The notes beneath the pieces are model-generated. The model did no database searches. It saw only the letters and a program-made list of their open reading frames with translations, and was not told the origin of the DNA. 64,000 nt of DNA. It comes from Clostridium oryzae. GTDB lineage: Bacteria > Bacillota > Clostridia > Clostridiales > Clostridiaceae. Shown piece after piece: positions 17,631-25,740 of the stretch (positions are counted from its first letter, which is position 1; each line of letters opens with the position of its first letter). The stretch lies in the NCBI RefSeq assembly GCF_002029235.1, contig NZ_MZGV01000012.1:1-64000 (forward strand). Reading direction: 5' to 3'. A program made the translations under genes and the position numbers.

Positions 17631-17663
17631 ATAGCCGCTCATCTTTCAACATTGAGCGGCTAT
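17631..17663. terminator. Bidirectional terminator
   Basis: Perfect 10-bp stem ATAGCCGCTC / GAGCGGCTAT with a 13-base loop between convergent genes. Confidence 0.85.
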
Positions 17664-17672
17664 ACGTATAAT

Positions 17673-18311
17673 TTAAAAACCTAATTCTTCTGCTACCATA
17701 ATAACTGTAATTCTCCCTGATTCCTTACGGCCATTTTCAATAATTCCAGTATAATTGCATACAGATTGTTGAACTTCACAATTCATACATTTTCCTGTTT
17801 GAACGCAGGGAGCTTTGTGCCCCACTCTTATGGCATTCAGTGGTGCTATCTCTCTGATTCGTTTGAAAGCATCATCTAGATTATCAACGACTTTATTAGC
17901 TCCCATAACTATGATTACTTTCTTAGGCCCAATAATCATTGCTGCAACCCGGTTTCCTGAGGAATCAGTACTTACAATTTGTCCGTTTCTTGTTATGGCA
18001 TTAGCACTGCTCACAAAATAATCCGATAATAGGGATTGTCTGTAAATTTCATAGGTCTCTTCATAGGATTTCGTTTTGTATCTATCGAAAAATTTATATT
18101 TTTCACTTCTGAAATCTTCAATGATATCCATAGCTCCAAGCGTTTCAGAGCCACCTACTGATATGCTTGAGCCTTCTGGTATTAGGTCTGAAATTAACTT
18201 TTTAGCCTCATCCTTATCTTCTGCATAATAGCTTGTATATCCTTTTTGTTCTAAAATTTCCGCCATTTCTTTAGCTATCAGCTGACATTTAATTTTTCTA
18301 TACTTATCCAT
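17673..18311 (-). CDS. LUD domain protein (lactate utilisation/LutC-like family)
   Basis: A 213-residue member of the LUD family, whose characterised members take part in lactate oxidation, though many stand-alone copies have no known function. Visible features are IPEGSSISVGGSETLGAMDI, the YFVSSANAITRNGQIVSTD strand region, IVMGANKVVDNLDDAF and a C-terminal Cys cluster CVQTGKCMNCEVQQSVCNYT. That cluster may bind metal or an iron-sulfur centre. Two ATGs are possible; I chose the second because AGGAG is only three bases from the first. It lies about 90 bp downstream of the RpiB-like gene, so it may belong to that operon. LutA and LutB partners are absent here. Confidence 0.85.
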   Translation of the reverse strand: MDKYRKIKCQLIAKEMAEILEQKGYTSYYAEDKDEAKKLISDLIPEGSSISVGGSETLGAMDIIEDFRSEKYKFFDRYKTKSYEETYEIYRQSLLSDYFVSSANAITRNGQIVSTDSSGNRVAAMIIGPKKVIIVMGANKVVDNLDDAFKRIREIAPLNAIRVGHKAPCVQTGKCMNCEVQQSVCNYTGIIENGRKESGRITVIMVAEELGF

Positions 18312-18403
18312 GATCATAATCTCCTATTTATTTTCTGTGCTTAGTACAAAGGAACTAGATTTTAATCTTCTCTAGTTCCTAATATCTTAATTTGCTGAAT
18401 TAT

Positions 18404-19042
18404 TTACTCTAATATGCTTCTGATATAGTCTCCAATTTCCTCGCACTTGCAGTTATCAAAGAAATATTCTTTAAATCTTTCGCCGCTTACAGCACCTTTT
18501 AAGAGCTCCTGATCTATCTCTTTTAAAATAGTTACCATATCTTTATATGTAACCTTTTTAATTTGATCCAGAATCTTTTTGTTTCTTTGTTCTGGTATCG
18601 CTCTCTCTTTTGGATATCCTTGGCCAATTTCACCTTGGAATAATTTTTCGAAGATATATTCAAGGTTTAATTCTGCTCCCCATCCAAAACCCTTTGCAAA
18701 AGGAAGTGCTATTGCATTTCCTGCGTTGATCTGTGAAAACATATATGCATCTGATGGATCTACAATATGACCACATAATACTCCTGGAAAGGAATTGCAT
18801 GCCAGCATTGCGCCTTCTCCTGTACCACATCCGGTTACTACATAATCTGCTGCACCGGAATTGATTAATATAGCTGTAAGAATACCGTTTTGAACATAAG
18901 TAAGCTGTGCTTTATCATCAGCACCATACATTCCATAGTTAAATACTTCATGTCCCATCGGTTCAACAACTTTTTTTAAAGTTTCATATATTAACTGATT
19001 TTTTGCTGCTTGACTATTCTCATTAATTAATGCAATCTTCAT
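18404..19042 (-). CDS. RpiB/LacA/LacB family isomerase, probable DhuI-type ketol-isomerase
   Basis: Sugar-isomerase-superfamily protein of 212 residues. The start KIALINENSQAAKNQ, the phosphate-loop-like VVTGCGTGEGAMLACNSFPG and the ALPFAKGFGWGAEL segment fit the RpiB family. It is longer than ribose-5-phosphate isomerase B and is directly paired with a KduD-like dehydrogenase. In streptococci an RpiB-family isomerase (DhuI) and an SDR dehydrogenase (DhuD) degrade unsaturated uronic acids from glycosaminoglycans, and this pair resembles that arrangement, which is the basis of my call. The second of two ATGs is used because AGGAGG is only two bases from the first. It starts 15 bp after the SDR gene. 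Confidence 0.8.
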   Translation of the reverse strand: MKIALINENSQAAKNQLIYETLKKVVEPMGHEVFNYGMYGADDKAQLTYVQNGILTAILINSGAADYVVTGCGTGEGAMLACNSFPGVLCGHIVDPSDAYMFSQINAGNAIALPFAKGFGWGAELNLEYIFEKLFQGEIGQGYPKERAIPEQRNKKILDQIKKVTYKDMVTILKEIDQELLKGAVSGERFKEYFFDNCKCEEIGDYIRSILE

Positions 19043-19057
19043 TTTCATTTCCTCCTG

Positions 19058-19846
19058 CTATTGTGGCTGCTTGCCAATATAAGCTAAAATTCCACCGTCA
19101 ACATATAGAATGTGACCATTTACAAAGTCTGAAGCATCAGAAGCTAAAAATATAGCCGGTCCCATTAAATCTTCAGTGGTACCCCAACGAGCTGCTGGAG
19201 TTTTTGAAATTATAAATTTGTTAAATGGATGCTCTGGTGTTCTAAGAGGAGCTGTTTGAGGTGTTTCTATATAACCTGGTCCAATTCCGTTACATTGAAT
19301 ATTATATTCACCATATTCGGAAGCAATGTTTCTAGTCAGCATTTTAAGTCCACCTTTGGCTGCTGCATAAGCCGAAACTGTTTCTCTTCCTAATTCACTC
19401 ATCATTGAACATATGTTAATGATTTTCCCATGGCCTTTTTTTATCATTCCTGGTATTACTGCCTTTGATACTATAAATGGAGCATTCAAATCCACATCGA
19501 TAACTTTTCTAAAATCCTCGGCCTTCATTTCAAGCATTGGTATACGCTTAATTATTCCTGCATTATTGACCAAAATATCAATTACTCCTATTTCTTTTTC
19601 TACATTGCTAACAAACTCATTTACCTTCTGTTCATCTGTAACATCACACACATATCCATGAGCATTAATTCCTACTTCTTCGTAGGATTTCAAACCTTTG
19701 TCAACTAATTCCTGATTAATATCATTGAATACTATTGTTGCTCCAGCTTGAGCGTATGCTGTTGCAATAGCAAATCCTATTCCGTAAGATGCTCCTGTTA
19801 CTAATGCTATTTTTCCCTTTAATGAAAATTTCTCCGTAATATTCAT
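19058..19846 (-). CDS. SDR family oxidoreductase, KduD/DhuD-like
   Basis: NAD(P)-dependent short-chain dehydrogenase of 262 residues, likely reducing a 3-deoxy-hexulosonate-type intermediate. The cofactor motif is TGASYGIGFAIA (residues 18-29), NNAG lies near 94, and the catalytic residues are Ser in NICSMMSE and YAAAK. The sequences WGTTEDLMGPAIFLASDASD and VDGGILAYIGKQ at the end are typical of 2-dehydro-3-deoxy-D-gluconate and gluconate 5-dehydrogenases. GGGGAGG precedes the ATG. It is the first gene of an apparent two- or three-gene operon, divergent from an AraC regulator about 150 bp away, which probably controls it. Confidence 0.9.
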   Translation of the reverse strand: MNITEKFSLKGKIALVTGASYGIGFAIATAYAQAGATIVFNDINQELVDKGLKSYEEVGINAHGYVCDVTDEQKVNEFVSNVEKEIGVIDILVNNAGIIKRIPMLEMKAEDFRKVIDVDLNAPFIVSKAVIPGMIKKGHGKIINICSMMSELGRETVSAYAAAKGGLKMLTRNIASEYGEYNIQCNGIGPGYIETPQTAPLRTPEHPFNKFIISKTPAARWGTTEDLMGPAIFLASDASDFVNGHILYVDGGILAYIGKQPQ

Positions 19847-19998
19847 TAGATATTCCTCCCCAATTGATCATATTTATTTGATAACTTAATTATACTATTA
19901 TACTTTAACTATTTCTTGTGCTATTTTTTTAGAAATATTGCAAATCTTGAAGTAACAAGTATAATTAAATTAATGATGATTTATGGCGGTGAATTTCT

Positions 19999-20856
19999 AT
20001 GAAAGAATATAAATCCTGTAAGGAAGCAGTTAGCGATTGCATAAAAAATAAATATTTCTCAATTGCACATTTACATACAGAAGAAGAAACTATGTCTATT
20101 CATATACATGATTGCTACGAAATTTATTATTCTATTTCCGGAGGTCAACAATTCCTCATTGCTAATAAACTATATGATATTAAACCTGGTGACTTATTTG
20201 TAATAAATCAGTTTGAAAGTCACTATGTTTCCCAAATAAATAAACAGGTTCATGAACGAATAGTTATTTCTATTCATCCTGATTTTCTGAAATCCGTCTC
20301 CAGCAGTAAAACTGACCTAGAGTATTGTTTTACACACCGGAATGTAGAAAATTTCAGTCACAAAATAGAGTTAGATAAAGGACAGCAAAATAGATTTATT
20401 TATTTTATAAGCAAAATTCTGAGCGCAGAAGGTTTTGGCTCAGATAGAATTGAGTATTCCTGTTTTATTGAACTTGTTACCTATTTAACTAAAATGTTTG
20501 TTGATAATAAAAATTCAACTCTATCATATTATAAATATAACAACCAAGCTCAGGAAATCATCTCTTATATAAATGATAATGTCTTAAAAGACATCACGGT
20601 TAAGCATCTAGCAGAACACTTTTTTCTGAGTGAGTCCTACATATGCAGAATATTCAAACAGACTACTGGCACCACTATAAACAAATATATAACAGCTAGA
20701 AGAATATCTATAGCAAAATCAAAACTTTCAAACGGTACGGCCATAAGTGATGTCTATCTTCAATGTGGTTTTAACGACTATAGTAATTTCTTAAAATCCT
20801 TTAAAAAAGCCGTTGGAGTTTCTCCAAAAAAATATTCAACCTTTAGTATGGACTAA
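19999..20856 (+). CDS. AraC family transcriptional regulator
   Basis: A 285-residue regulator with an N-terminal cupin-like sensing domain (HIHDCYEIYYSISGGQQFLI, then KPGDLFVINQFESH) and a C-terminal double helix-turn-helix from about residue 190. The latter has DITVKHLAEHFFLSESYICR and CGFNDYSNFLKSFKKAVGVS, the two AraC recognition units. The cupin part probably binds a sugar. It is divergent from the SDR/isomerase pair, and the shared intergenic region likely holds its operator. GGCGGTGA precedes the ATG. A terminator hairpin follows. Confidence 0.93.
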   Translation: MKEYKSCKEAVSDCIKNKYFSIAHLHTEEETMSIHIHDCYEIYYSISGGQQFLIANKLYDIKPGDLFVINQFESHYVSQINKQVHERIVISIHPDFLKSVSSSKTDLEYCFTHRNVENFSHKIELDKGQQNRFIYFISKILSAEGFGSDRIEYSCFIELVTYLTKMFVDNKNSTLSYYKYNNQAQEIISYINDNVLKDITVKHLAEHFFLSESYICRIFKQTTGTTINKYITARRISIAKSKLSNGTAISDVYLQCGFNDYSNFLKSFKKAVGVSPKKYSTFSMD

Positions 20857-20931
20857 GACAATTACCTATCTCTTACATGTTTAGGCATAATTGAAATTTC
20901 AAAGCTTCTAATGTATAATATTGCGCATATG

Positions 20932-20970
20932 AACTTTGGGTACTTCTATTTCAGTGCCTCAAAGTTTTTT
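20932..20970 (+). terminator. Terminator after AraC gene
   Basis: Stem AACTTTGGG / CCTCAAAGTT (one bulge) followed by TTTTTT. Confidence 0.75.
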
Positions 20971-20997
20971 ATTAAGTATATGGAAAGGATGATTAAT

Positions 20998-21054
20998 ATG
21001 AAATCGATGCTGAAGAATTGGGATAAATATAGAAGGAGAGGTATAACAGGATAG
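20998..21054 (+). other. Possible 18-codon open frame in an otherwise empty intergenic stretch
   Basis: An ATG after GGAAAGGATG opens an 18-codon frame (MKSMLKNWDKYRRRGITG) that ends in TAG. A GGAGAG/CTCTCC hairpin overlaps its end, followed by a second GGAGG-led tiny frame at 21081. I recognise neither; they may be gene debris or leader peptides. Apart from the AraC terminator, nothing else is seen between 20857 and 21152. Confidence 0.3.
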
Positions 21055-21152
21055 CTCTCCTAAAATATCGGAGGGAGAATATGAATTTAAATTTTTTAGA
21101 TGTATACAATATAACTTCTTAATTTTTCTTCACCATAAATGGCAGATGCATA

Positions 21153-21476
21153 TCACCTCTTTAATTTCCTATTTGTTGGTGTAATATATTTCTCAAGCAA
21201 TTTCATAGCCTCTAAATAGTTGTCATTATTATATCCTCCAAGGCCACTTTCTGAAGTAATTTTAAATCCTGGGTGAACAGCCTTCCAATGTATCCAAGGG
21301 TCCTGCCTTGTTTCACTATAATTCCACCAACAAGTAATTGTTGCAACTTTTATTCTATCTTCGTTTTCAATAAATATACATCTTCGCTCCAATTCAGCTA
21401 AATATGTAATATAAGTATCTTTGAAATAGTTTAGAGCTTGTACAGTATCTTCAAATTCTCCAACAGAAGTTTCGAT
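21153..21476 (-). pseudogene. Internal fragment of a GNAT acetyltransferase
   Basis: An open stretch of about 100 codons without an N-terminal start. It reads ETSVGEFEDTVQALNYFKDT, then ERRCIFIENEDRIKVATITC and WIHWKAVHPGF. The last part is the beta-4/beta-5 region of a GNAT just before the acetyl-CoA loop. Instead of the expected G-GLG loop it continues with unrelated KITSESGLGGYNNDNYLEAM. Both ends therefore appear lost. A stop separates it from the cupin fragment directly upstream, with which it overlaps by about 25 bp in another frame. Confidence 0.6.
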
Positions 21477-21723
21477 TTAAGTGACCATTCAAGACAAATT
21501 CTTGGTCATTCATAGTAACAGTATATTGCCCACAAACACATACCATATATTCATCAAACTCATGTTCATGTTCTTTAGATGTTCTATCAGAATAACATGT
21601 CCAAAAAGCCATCTGACTACCATCTTCCCCTTCAAAAAAATATCCATCAATATCCTTTGTATTTTGCTGATTGTTACTAATATGGTTCTTCTCACTTTTC
21701 ATAAACTCTGGAAAATCTTTCAC
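21451..21723 (-). pseudogene. Cupin-domain protein, 3'-truncated
   Basis: Starts at a GTG eight bases after GGAGG and reads KDFPEFMKSEKN, then DGSQMAFWTCYSDR, EHEHEFDEYMVCVCGQYTV and NDQEFVLN. This is a single-domain cupin up to the first barrel half, including the His-x-His...Glu metal site. The expected second half (a P-G-D-x-x-x-I-P motif) is missing; the frame instead runs on for nine unrelated codons into the GNAT fragment. A deletion joining two neighbouring genes explains it best. Confidence 0.65.
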
Positions 21724-21993
21724 TGCTACTACCTCCGCATTAAATAAATAATGTTCTCGTAATTTACGATTACACGTGTACCACAGTGTAATTATAACAT
21801 ATTTTACATATATTATTATGGCATAGTGGGCAAATTGCATTTGAGAAATATATCTGAACCGCTCAATATTAACTGTACTTGTATGTCGAATTTCAAAAGT
21901 TAGATAGCAATTTTTTCTCACATTGCTATCTATATTTAAATATATAACATCATTATGGTATAATATTCCTATTATATAATCAGGAGGTGTTTC

Positions 21994-22230
21994 ATGAGTG
22001 CTGGTGAAATATTTCTTACCATAGTGTTCAGTCTTCCAATTATTTTTGTATTTCTATACACAGCTGCATTTCCAAGAGATAGCCTACTATTTGGCGAAAA
22101 ATGGAAGTATAAGAATCAGAATCTTGAACCTAGTGAAGATGCAATAAAATATACAAAGAAAAAGGCAATAATAGGACTTATTGTGTTTGTATTATTTATA
22201 TTACTTCTAATAACCAGTAGCTATTATTAG
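21994..22230 (+). CDS. Small membrane protein, uncharacterised
   Basis: A 78-residue protein with two hydrophobic helices, residues 5-24 (IFLTIVFSLPIIFVFLYTAA) and about 57-75. A polar stretch between them reads LFGEKWKYKNQNLEPSEDAI. I do not recognise the family. A strong AGGAGGTG precedes the ATG. It lies 27 bp upstream of the aminoglycoside-phosphotransferase-like gene on the same strand, so the two are probably cotranscribed. Confidence 0.75.
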   Translation: MSAGEIFLTIVFSLPIIFVFLYTAAFPRDSLLFGEKWKYKNQNLEPSEDAIKYTKKKAIIGLIVFVLFILLLITSSYY

Positions 22231-22257
22231 AAACTTTTCATGTGAGGAAGTGATAAA

Positions 22258-23169
22258 TTGAAAACCTATGAGGAGCTAAAAGGCATCGATTTCTATTCAA
22301 CCTGGAGAATAATCGATAAAATAAATAAAGGCTGGTCAGACGATGATAAATATTATATCAAAGACGATTGCGGAAAAGAATTTTTACTTAGGACTTCCGA
22401 TATAGCAACTCTTGAAAATAAAAAAAGAGAATATGAAATTCTAAGTAAAATTTCCGAATGTAATATTAATATGAGTATGCCAATCAGTTTTGGAACATAT
22501 GCAAACAACGCAAAAGTATACTCGCTTTTAACTTGGGTAGCTGGAAACGATGCCGAATCCGTTTTACCAGAATTAAATGAAACAGAGCAGTATAAACTTG
22601 GCATAGAAGCAGGGCAGATTCTAAAAGCCATTCATACTATACCTGCACCTAAAAATCAGCAAAAATGGAGCGATAGATTTAATAAAAAAATAGATAGGAA
22701 TATAAACAACTATATAAATTGCGACATAAGAGTGTCTCACGCTGACAAACTTATTAAATACATAAATGACAATAGATATTTATTAGAAAACAGAAAACAG
22801 ACAATGCAACATGGTGACTTTCATGTTGGTAATTTAGTTATTAATGAAAGTTTGCACATAGGAGTAATAGATTTTAACCGATATGATTATGGAGACCCCT
22901 GGGAGGAGTATAAACGCACGGCATTTTCGCTCAGTATTAGTGAACCTTTTGTTATAGGTCAAATTCATGGATACTTTTCTAATGATGTGCCAGAAGTTTT
23001 TTTTAGGCTGCTAGCTTTATATCAAGCTTCTAACTCACTCTCTTCAGTGCCTTGGGCAATAAAATTCGGCAGAAAAGAAGTGGATGTTATGCTTAGAAAT
23101 ATAACTAAGATGCTTGAATACTACGACTATTTTAATACCTATATGCCTCGCTGGTACAAGCAAATTTAA
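22258..23169 (+). CDS. Aminoglycoside phosphotransferase (APH)/choline kinase-like family protein
   Basis: Kinase-like protein of 303 residues. The catalytic loop reads MQHGDFHVGNLVIN (Asp of HGDFHVGN as base, Asn for metal), followed by the metal-binding GVIDFNRYDYGDPWEEYKR. The N-lobe contains YYIKDDCGKEFLLRTSD and a helix EYEILSKISE. APH-family members phosphorylate aminoglycosides, macrolides, sugars or small amines; nothing here shows that it is a resistance gene. The start is a TTG after GAGGAAGTG. It follows the small membrane protein gene by 27 bp and shares a convergent terminator with purA. Confidence 0.9.
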   Translation: MKTYEELKGIDFYSTWRIIDKINKGWSDDDKYYIKDDCGKEFLLRTSDIATLENKKREYEILSKISECNINMSMPISFGTYANNAKVYSLLTWVAGNDAESVLPELNETEQYKLGIEAGQILKAIHTIPAPKNQQKWSDRFNKKIDRNINNYINCDIRVSHADKLIKYINDNRYLLENRKQTMQHGDFHVGNLVINESLHIGVIDFNRYDYGDPWEEYKRTAFSLSISEPFVIGQIHGYFSNDVPEVFFRLLALYQASNSLSSVPWAIKFGRKEVDVMLRNITKMLEYYDYFNTYMPRWYKQI

Positions 23170-23223
23170 CAGCTAATATTTTTTATATTTATCTGTGCTT
23201 TATCCTTTATGTATATAGAATAT

Positions 23224-23269
23224 AATAGGACTCAGCTGCAAAAATAAAGCTTTGCAACCGAATCCTATA
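23224..23269. terminator. Terminator between convergent genes
   Basis: Long stem ATAGGACTCAGCTGCAAA / TTTGCAACCGAATCCTAT with three mismatches, between the APH-like gene and purA. Confidence 0.8.
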
Positions 23270-23285
23270 AAAATACATATTCTAT

Positions 23286-24560
23286 TTATCTTACTATTAT
23301 TTCTTCTCTCTTCGGTCCGTTAGATATATATTTAATCGGATAGCCTACCTGCTGCTCAATAAATTCAATATACTTTCTAGCATTTTCAGGAAGATCAGCA
23401 TATTTTTTTATCCCTCGTATATCACATTTCCAGCCATCTAAGTATGTGTAAACAGGCTTTGCCTTATTTAAAAGTGGAGTTACAGGAAAATCGGTTACCG
23501 TTTCGCCGTCTATCTCATAAGCTACGCATACAGGTATCTTGTCTAAATATCCCAAAGTATCAACAACTGTAAATGCTATTTCCGTAGTCCCCTGAAGCAT
23601 GCAGCCATATTTAGTAGCCACAGCGTCAAACCACCCCATTCTACGTGGTCTGCCAGTGGTTGCACCAAATTCGCCTGAGTCTCCTCCTAGTTTTCTAAGC
23701 TCATCTGCCTCTTCACCAAAGATTTCACTAACAAAGGCACCCGCTCCAACACTTGAGGAGTACGCTTTAACCACTGTCACAATATCTTTTATCTCATAAG
23801 GTGGGATTCCAGCTCCTACTGAAGCAAAACCAGCCAGCGGTGAAGAAGATGTAGTAAATGGATATATTCCATTGTCTGGATCTTTTAGAGAACCTAGCTG
23901 GCCCTCAAGCAAAATCTTTTTCCCCTGCTTTATAGCATTATTTAATAATACCGCAACATCGCATACCATAGGTTTCAATCTTTCCCTATAGCTTATAAGT
24001 TCATTATATATAGCTTCTTTATCTAGTTTTGGAGCGTTGTATAAGCTCTCCAAAAGGACATCTTTTTTATCGCAATTCTTCTTTATATTTTCCTTAAGCA
24101 ATTCATCATCAAAAAGCTCACATACCTGTATTCCTGTCTTAAGATACTTATCTGAATAAAACGGAGCTATACCCGATTTTGTAGAACCAAAACTGTGAGA
24201 GCCAAGTCTCTCCTCCTCCAATTTATCGAAAAGTATATGATAAGGCATAACTATTTGTGCTCTGTCAGATATCTTTATATCAGGCATAGGAACTCCTCTT
24301 TCAAGAAGACTATCAAGTTCACTAAAGAATCTTTCCATGTTAAAAGCTACCCCTTGAGCAATTACATTTGTAACCTGCTGTCTGAATACTCCTGATGGCA
24401 ATATATGCAGCGCAAATCTTCCATAATTATTTATTATCGTGTGTCCCGCATTAGCTCCGCCTTGAAATCTAACAACAATATCAGACTCCTCAGCTAACAT
24501 ATCAGTGACCTTTCCTTTTCCTTCGTCTCCCCAGTTAGCACCAACTACTGCTTTAACCAT
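23286..24560 (-). CDS. purA: Adenylosuccinate synthetase
   Basis: Catalyses GTP-dependent condensation of IMP with aspartate to adenylosuccinate, the first committed step to AMP. The N-terminal GTP loop VVGANWGDEGKGK is intact and is followed by the IMP-binding GANAGHTI. The later LLEGQLGSLKDPDNGIYPF and GATTGRPRRMGWFDAVA (with the Arg residues of the Asp loop) are diagnostic. At 424 residues it is full length. AGGAGG precedes the ATG. It is alone, as purA often is; no purine-riboswitch-like structure was evident in the 200 bp upstream. A LysR gene in the same direction lies upstream. Confidence 0.97.
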   Translation of the reverse strand: MVKAVVGANWGDEGKGKVTDMLAEESDIVVRFQGGANAGHTIINNYGRFALHILPSGVFRQQVTNVIAQGVAFNMERFFSELDSLLERGVPMPDIKISDRAQIVMPYHILFDKLEEERLGSHSFGSTKSGIAPFYSDKYLKTGIQVCELFDDELLKENIKKNCDKKDVLLESLYNAPKLDKEAIYNELISYRERLKPMVCDVAVLLNNAIKQGKKILLEGQLGSLKDPDNGIYPFTTSSSPLAGFASVGAGIPPYEIKDIVTVVKAYSSSVGAGAFVSEIFGEEADELRKLGGDSGEFGATTGRPRRMGWFDAVATKYGCMLQGTTEIAFTVVDTLGYLDKIPVCVAYEIDGETVTDFPVTPLLNKAKPVYTYLDGWKCDIRGIKKYADLPENARKYIEFIEQQVGYPIKYISNGPKREEIIVR

Positions 24561-24761
24561 AATCTAACCCTCCTGAAATATAAAGACAAACTTTGTTTTT
24601 GCTTAATCAGCAAGTTACAAGGAATAACTTGTTATGTTAACATCAAATTTAAGACTCAACTTGCTTGTCTAATCAATTAATCAATCTTTTTACAGTATAA
24701 TGCTAACATACATTTAAATATAAATGAAATTGATATTACTTATACTTGCCATAAGTTTTAC

Positions 24762-25643
24762 TTATGGCATTAGTAGTTCTAAAAGTTTTTTGCCTGATGG
24801 AGATATGGGCAACTTATCCTGAGTGATTATGCAGATATTTCTTTTAGGGATTGATTTATTTAAATTCAACTGAAACAGCTGTCCATTTTCTATCAGTTCT
24901 TCAGCAAAATTCTTAACAACGCAGCCAATACCCAAGCCTCTTTCAGCAAATTGAACAATGAGGTCACTGGTAGCAAGCTCAAATTCTGGATTTAAAACTA
25001 TTTCATTGTTTTTTAAAAATTCATCTACATATTTTCTTGTACTAGTTCCATTCTCTAAGCATATGATAGGATATTTATCAAGTTCTTCCAGTGATATAGT
25101 CCTATCCTTAAGTTCTACAAATCTGTTATTTGCAACAAAAATGTCTGCTATAGCTGTTACTGGTATTACATCAATTCCCTTATGATCATTTACAGGCTGA
25201 CTAACTATCCCAAAATCAATTTTACCTGCATAAAGATACTCCACCGTCTGAGGTGTTGGTACATTTGTTACTTTAACTTTCACTTTAGGATACAGTTTAT
25301 GGAACTCCTCTAGATATGGCAGCAGATAATATTTCAACGTCATATCACTAGCTCCTATTCGTATCTCCCCTGTTTCAAAGTTAATAAATTCCTTGAATTT
25401 ACGTTCTCCTAAAGCCATATATTCAAAACCTTGAGATATATAAGTAAATAGCACTTTGCCTTCTGCTGTAAGGTGTACTCCCTTTGAAGTTCTGTAAAAC
25501 AAATTGCCCTCCAAAGAATTTTCCAACTGTTTTATTATCTGGCTTACTGCCGGCTGTGATATAAAGAGTTCCTCAGCTGCTCTGGTGATACTGCTATATT
25601 TAGCTACGTAATAAAATACTTTATAATATTCAAAATTAATCAT
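24762..25643 (-). CDS. LysR family transcriptional regulator
   Basis: A 293-residue regulator. The N-terminal winged helix-turn-helix reads FYYVAKYSSITRAAEELFIS then QPAVSQIIKQLENSLEGNLF. A linker and a periplasmic-binding-protein-like effector domain follow (GEIRIGASDMTLKYYLLPYL, then VKVTNVPTPQTVEYLYAGKI). The YYV-KYSSIT pattern and the KIDFGIVSQP strand resemble the CysL/YeiE-like branch, but the ligand is not deduced. It lies 200 bp upstream of purA in the same direction. No divergent target gene is adjacent, so its regulon is unclear. A GGTG site precedes the ATG. Confidence 0.93.
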   Translation of the reverse strand: MINFEYYKVFYYVAKYSSITRAAEELFISQPAVSQIIKQLENSLEGNLFYRTSKGVHLTAEGKVLFTYISQGFEYMALGERKFKEFINFETGEIRIGASDMTLKYYLLPYLEEFHKLYPKVKVKVTNVPTPQTVEYLYAGKIDFGIVSQPVNDHKGIDVIPVTAIADIFVANNRFVELKDRTISLEELDKYPIICLENGTSTRKYVDEFLKNNEIVLNPEFELATSDLIVQFAERGLGIGCVVKNFAEELIENGQLFQLNLNKSIPKRNICIITQDKLPISPSGKKLLELLMP

Positions 25644-25696
25644 GTTATAATCACACCTTATTTCATCAATAAATAATATAAAACATAATTATATGT

Positions 25697-25725
25697 AAAT
25701 GTCAAGTGCCAGGCACTTGACATTT
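25697..25725. repeat. Perfect 29-bp palindrome
   Basis: AAATGTCAAGTGCC-a-GGCACTTGACATTT: perfect 14-bp arms with a single-base centre, directly after the DUF6179-like gene stop. It can serve as a terminator stem, but no T-run follows. The GTGCC/GGCAC core recalls palindromic repeats found in many genomes. Confidence 0.8.
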
Positions 25726-25740
25726 CAGAAATGATGAATA

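Noticed and set aside
22258..23169. Calling the APH-like protein an aminoglycoside resistance gene
   Set aside because: Only the general kinase motifs are visible; the family is broad and the context (a small membrane protein and purA) gives no support.
24561..24761. Purine riboswitch upstream of purA
   Set aside because: I could not find the conserved purine-aptamer junction or a terminator in this gap.
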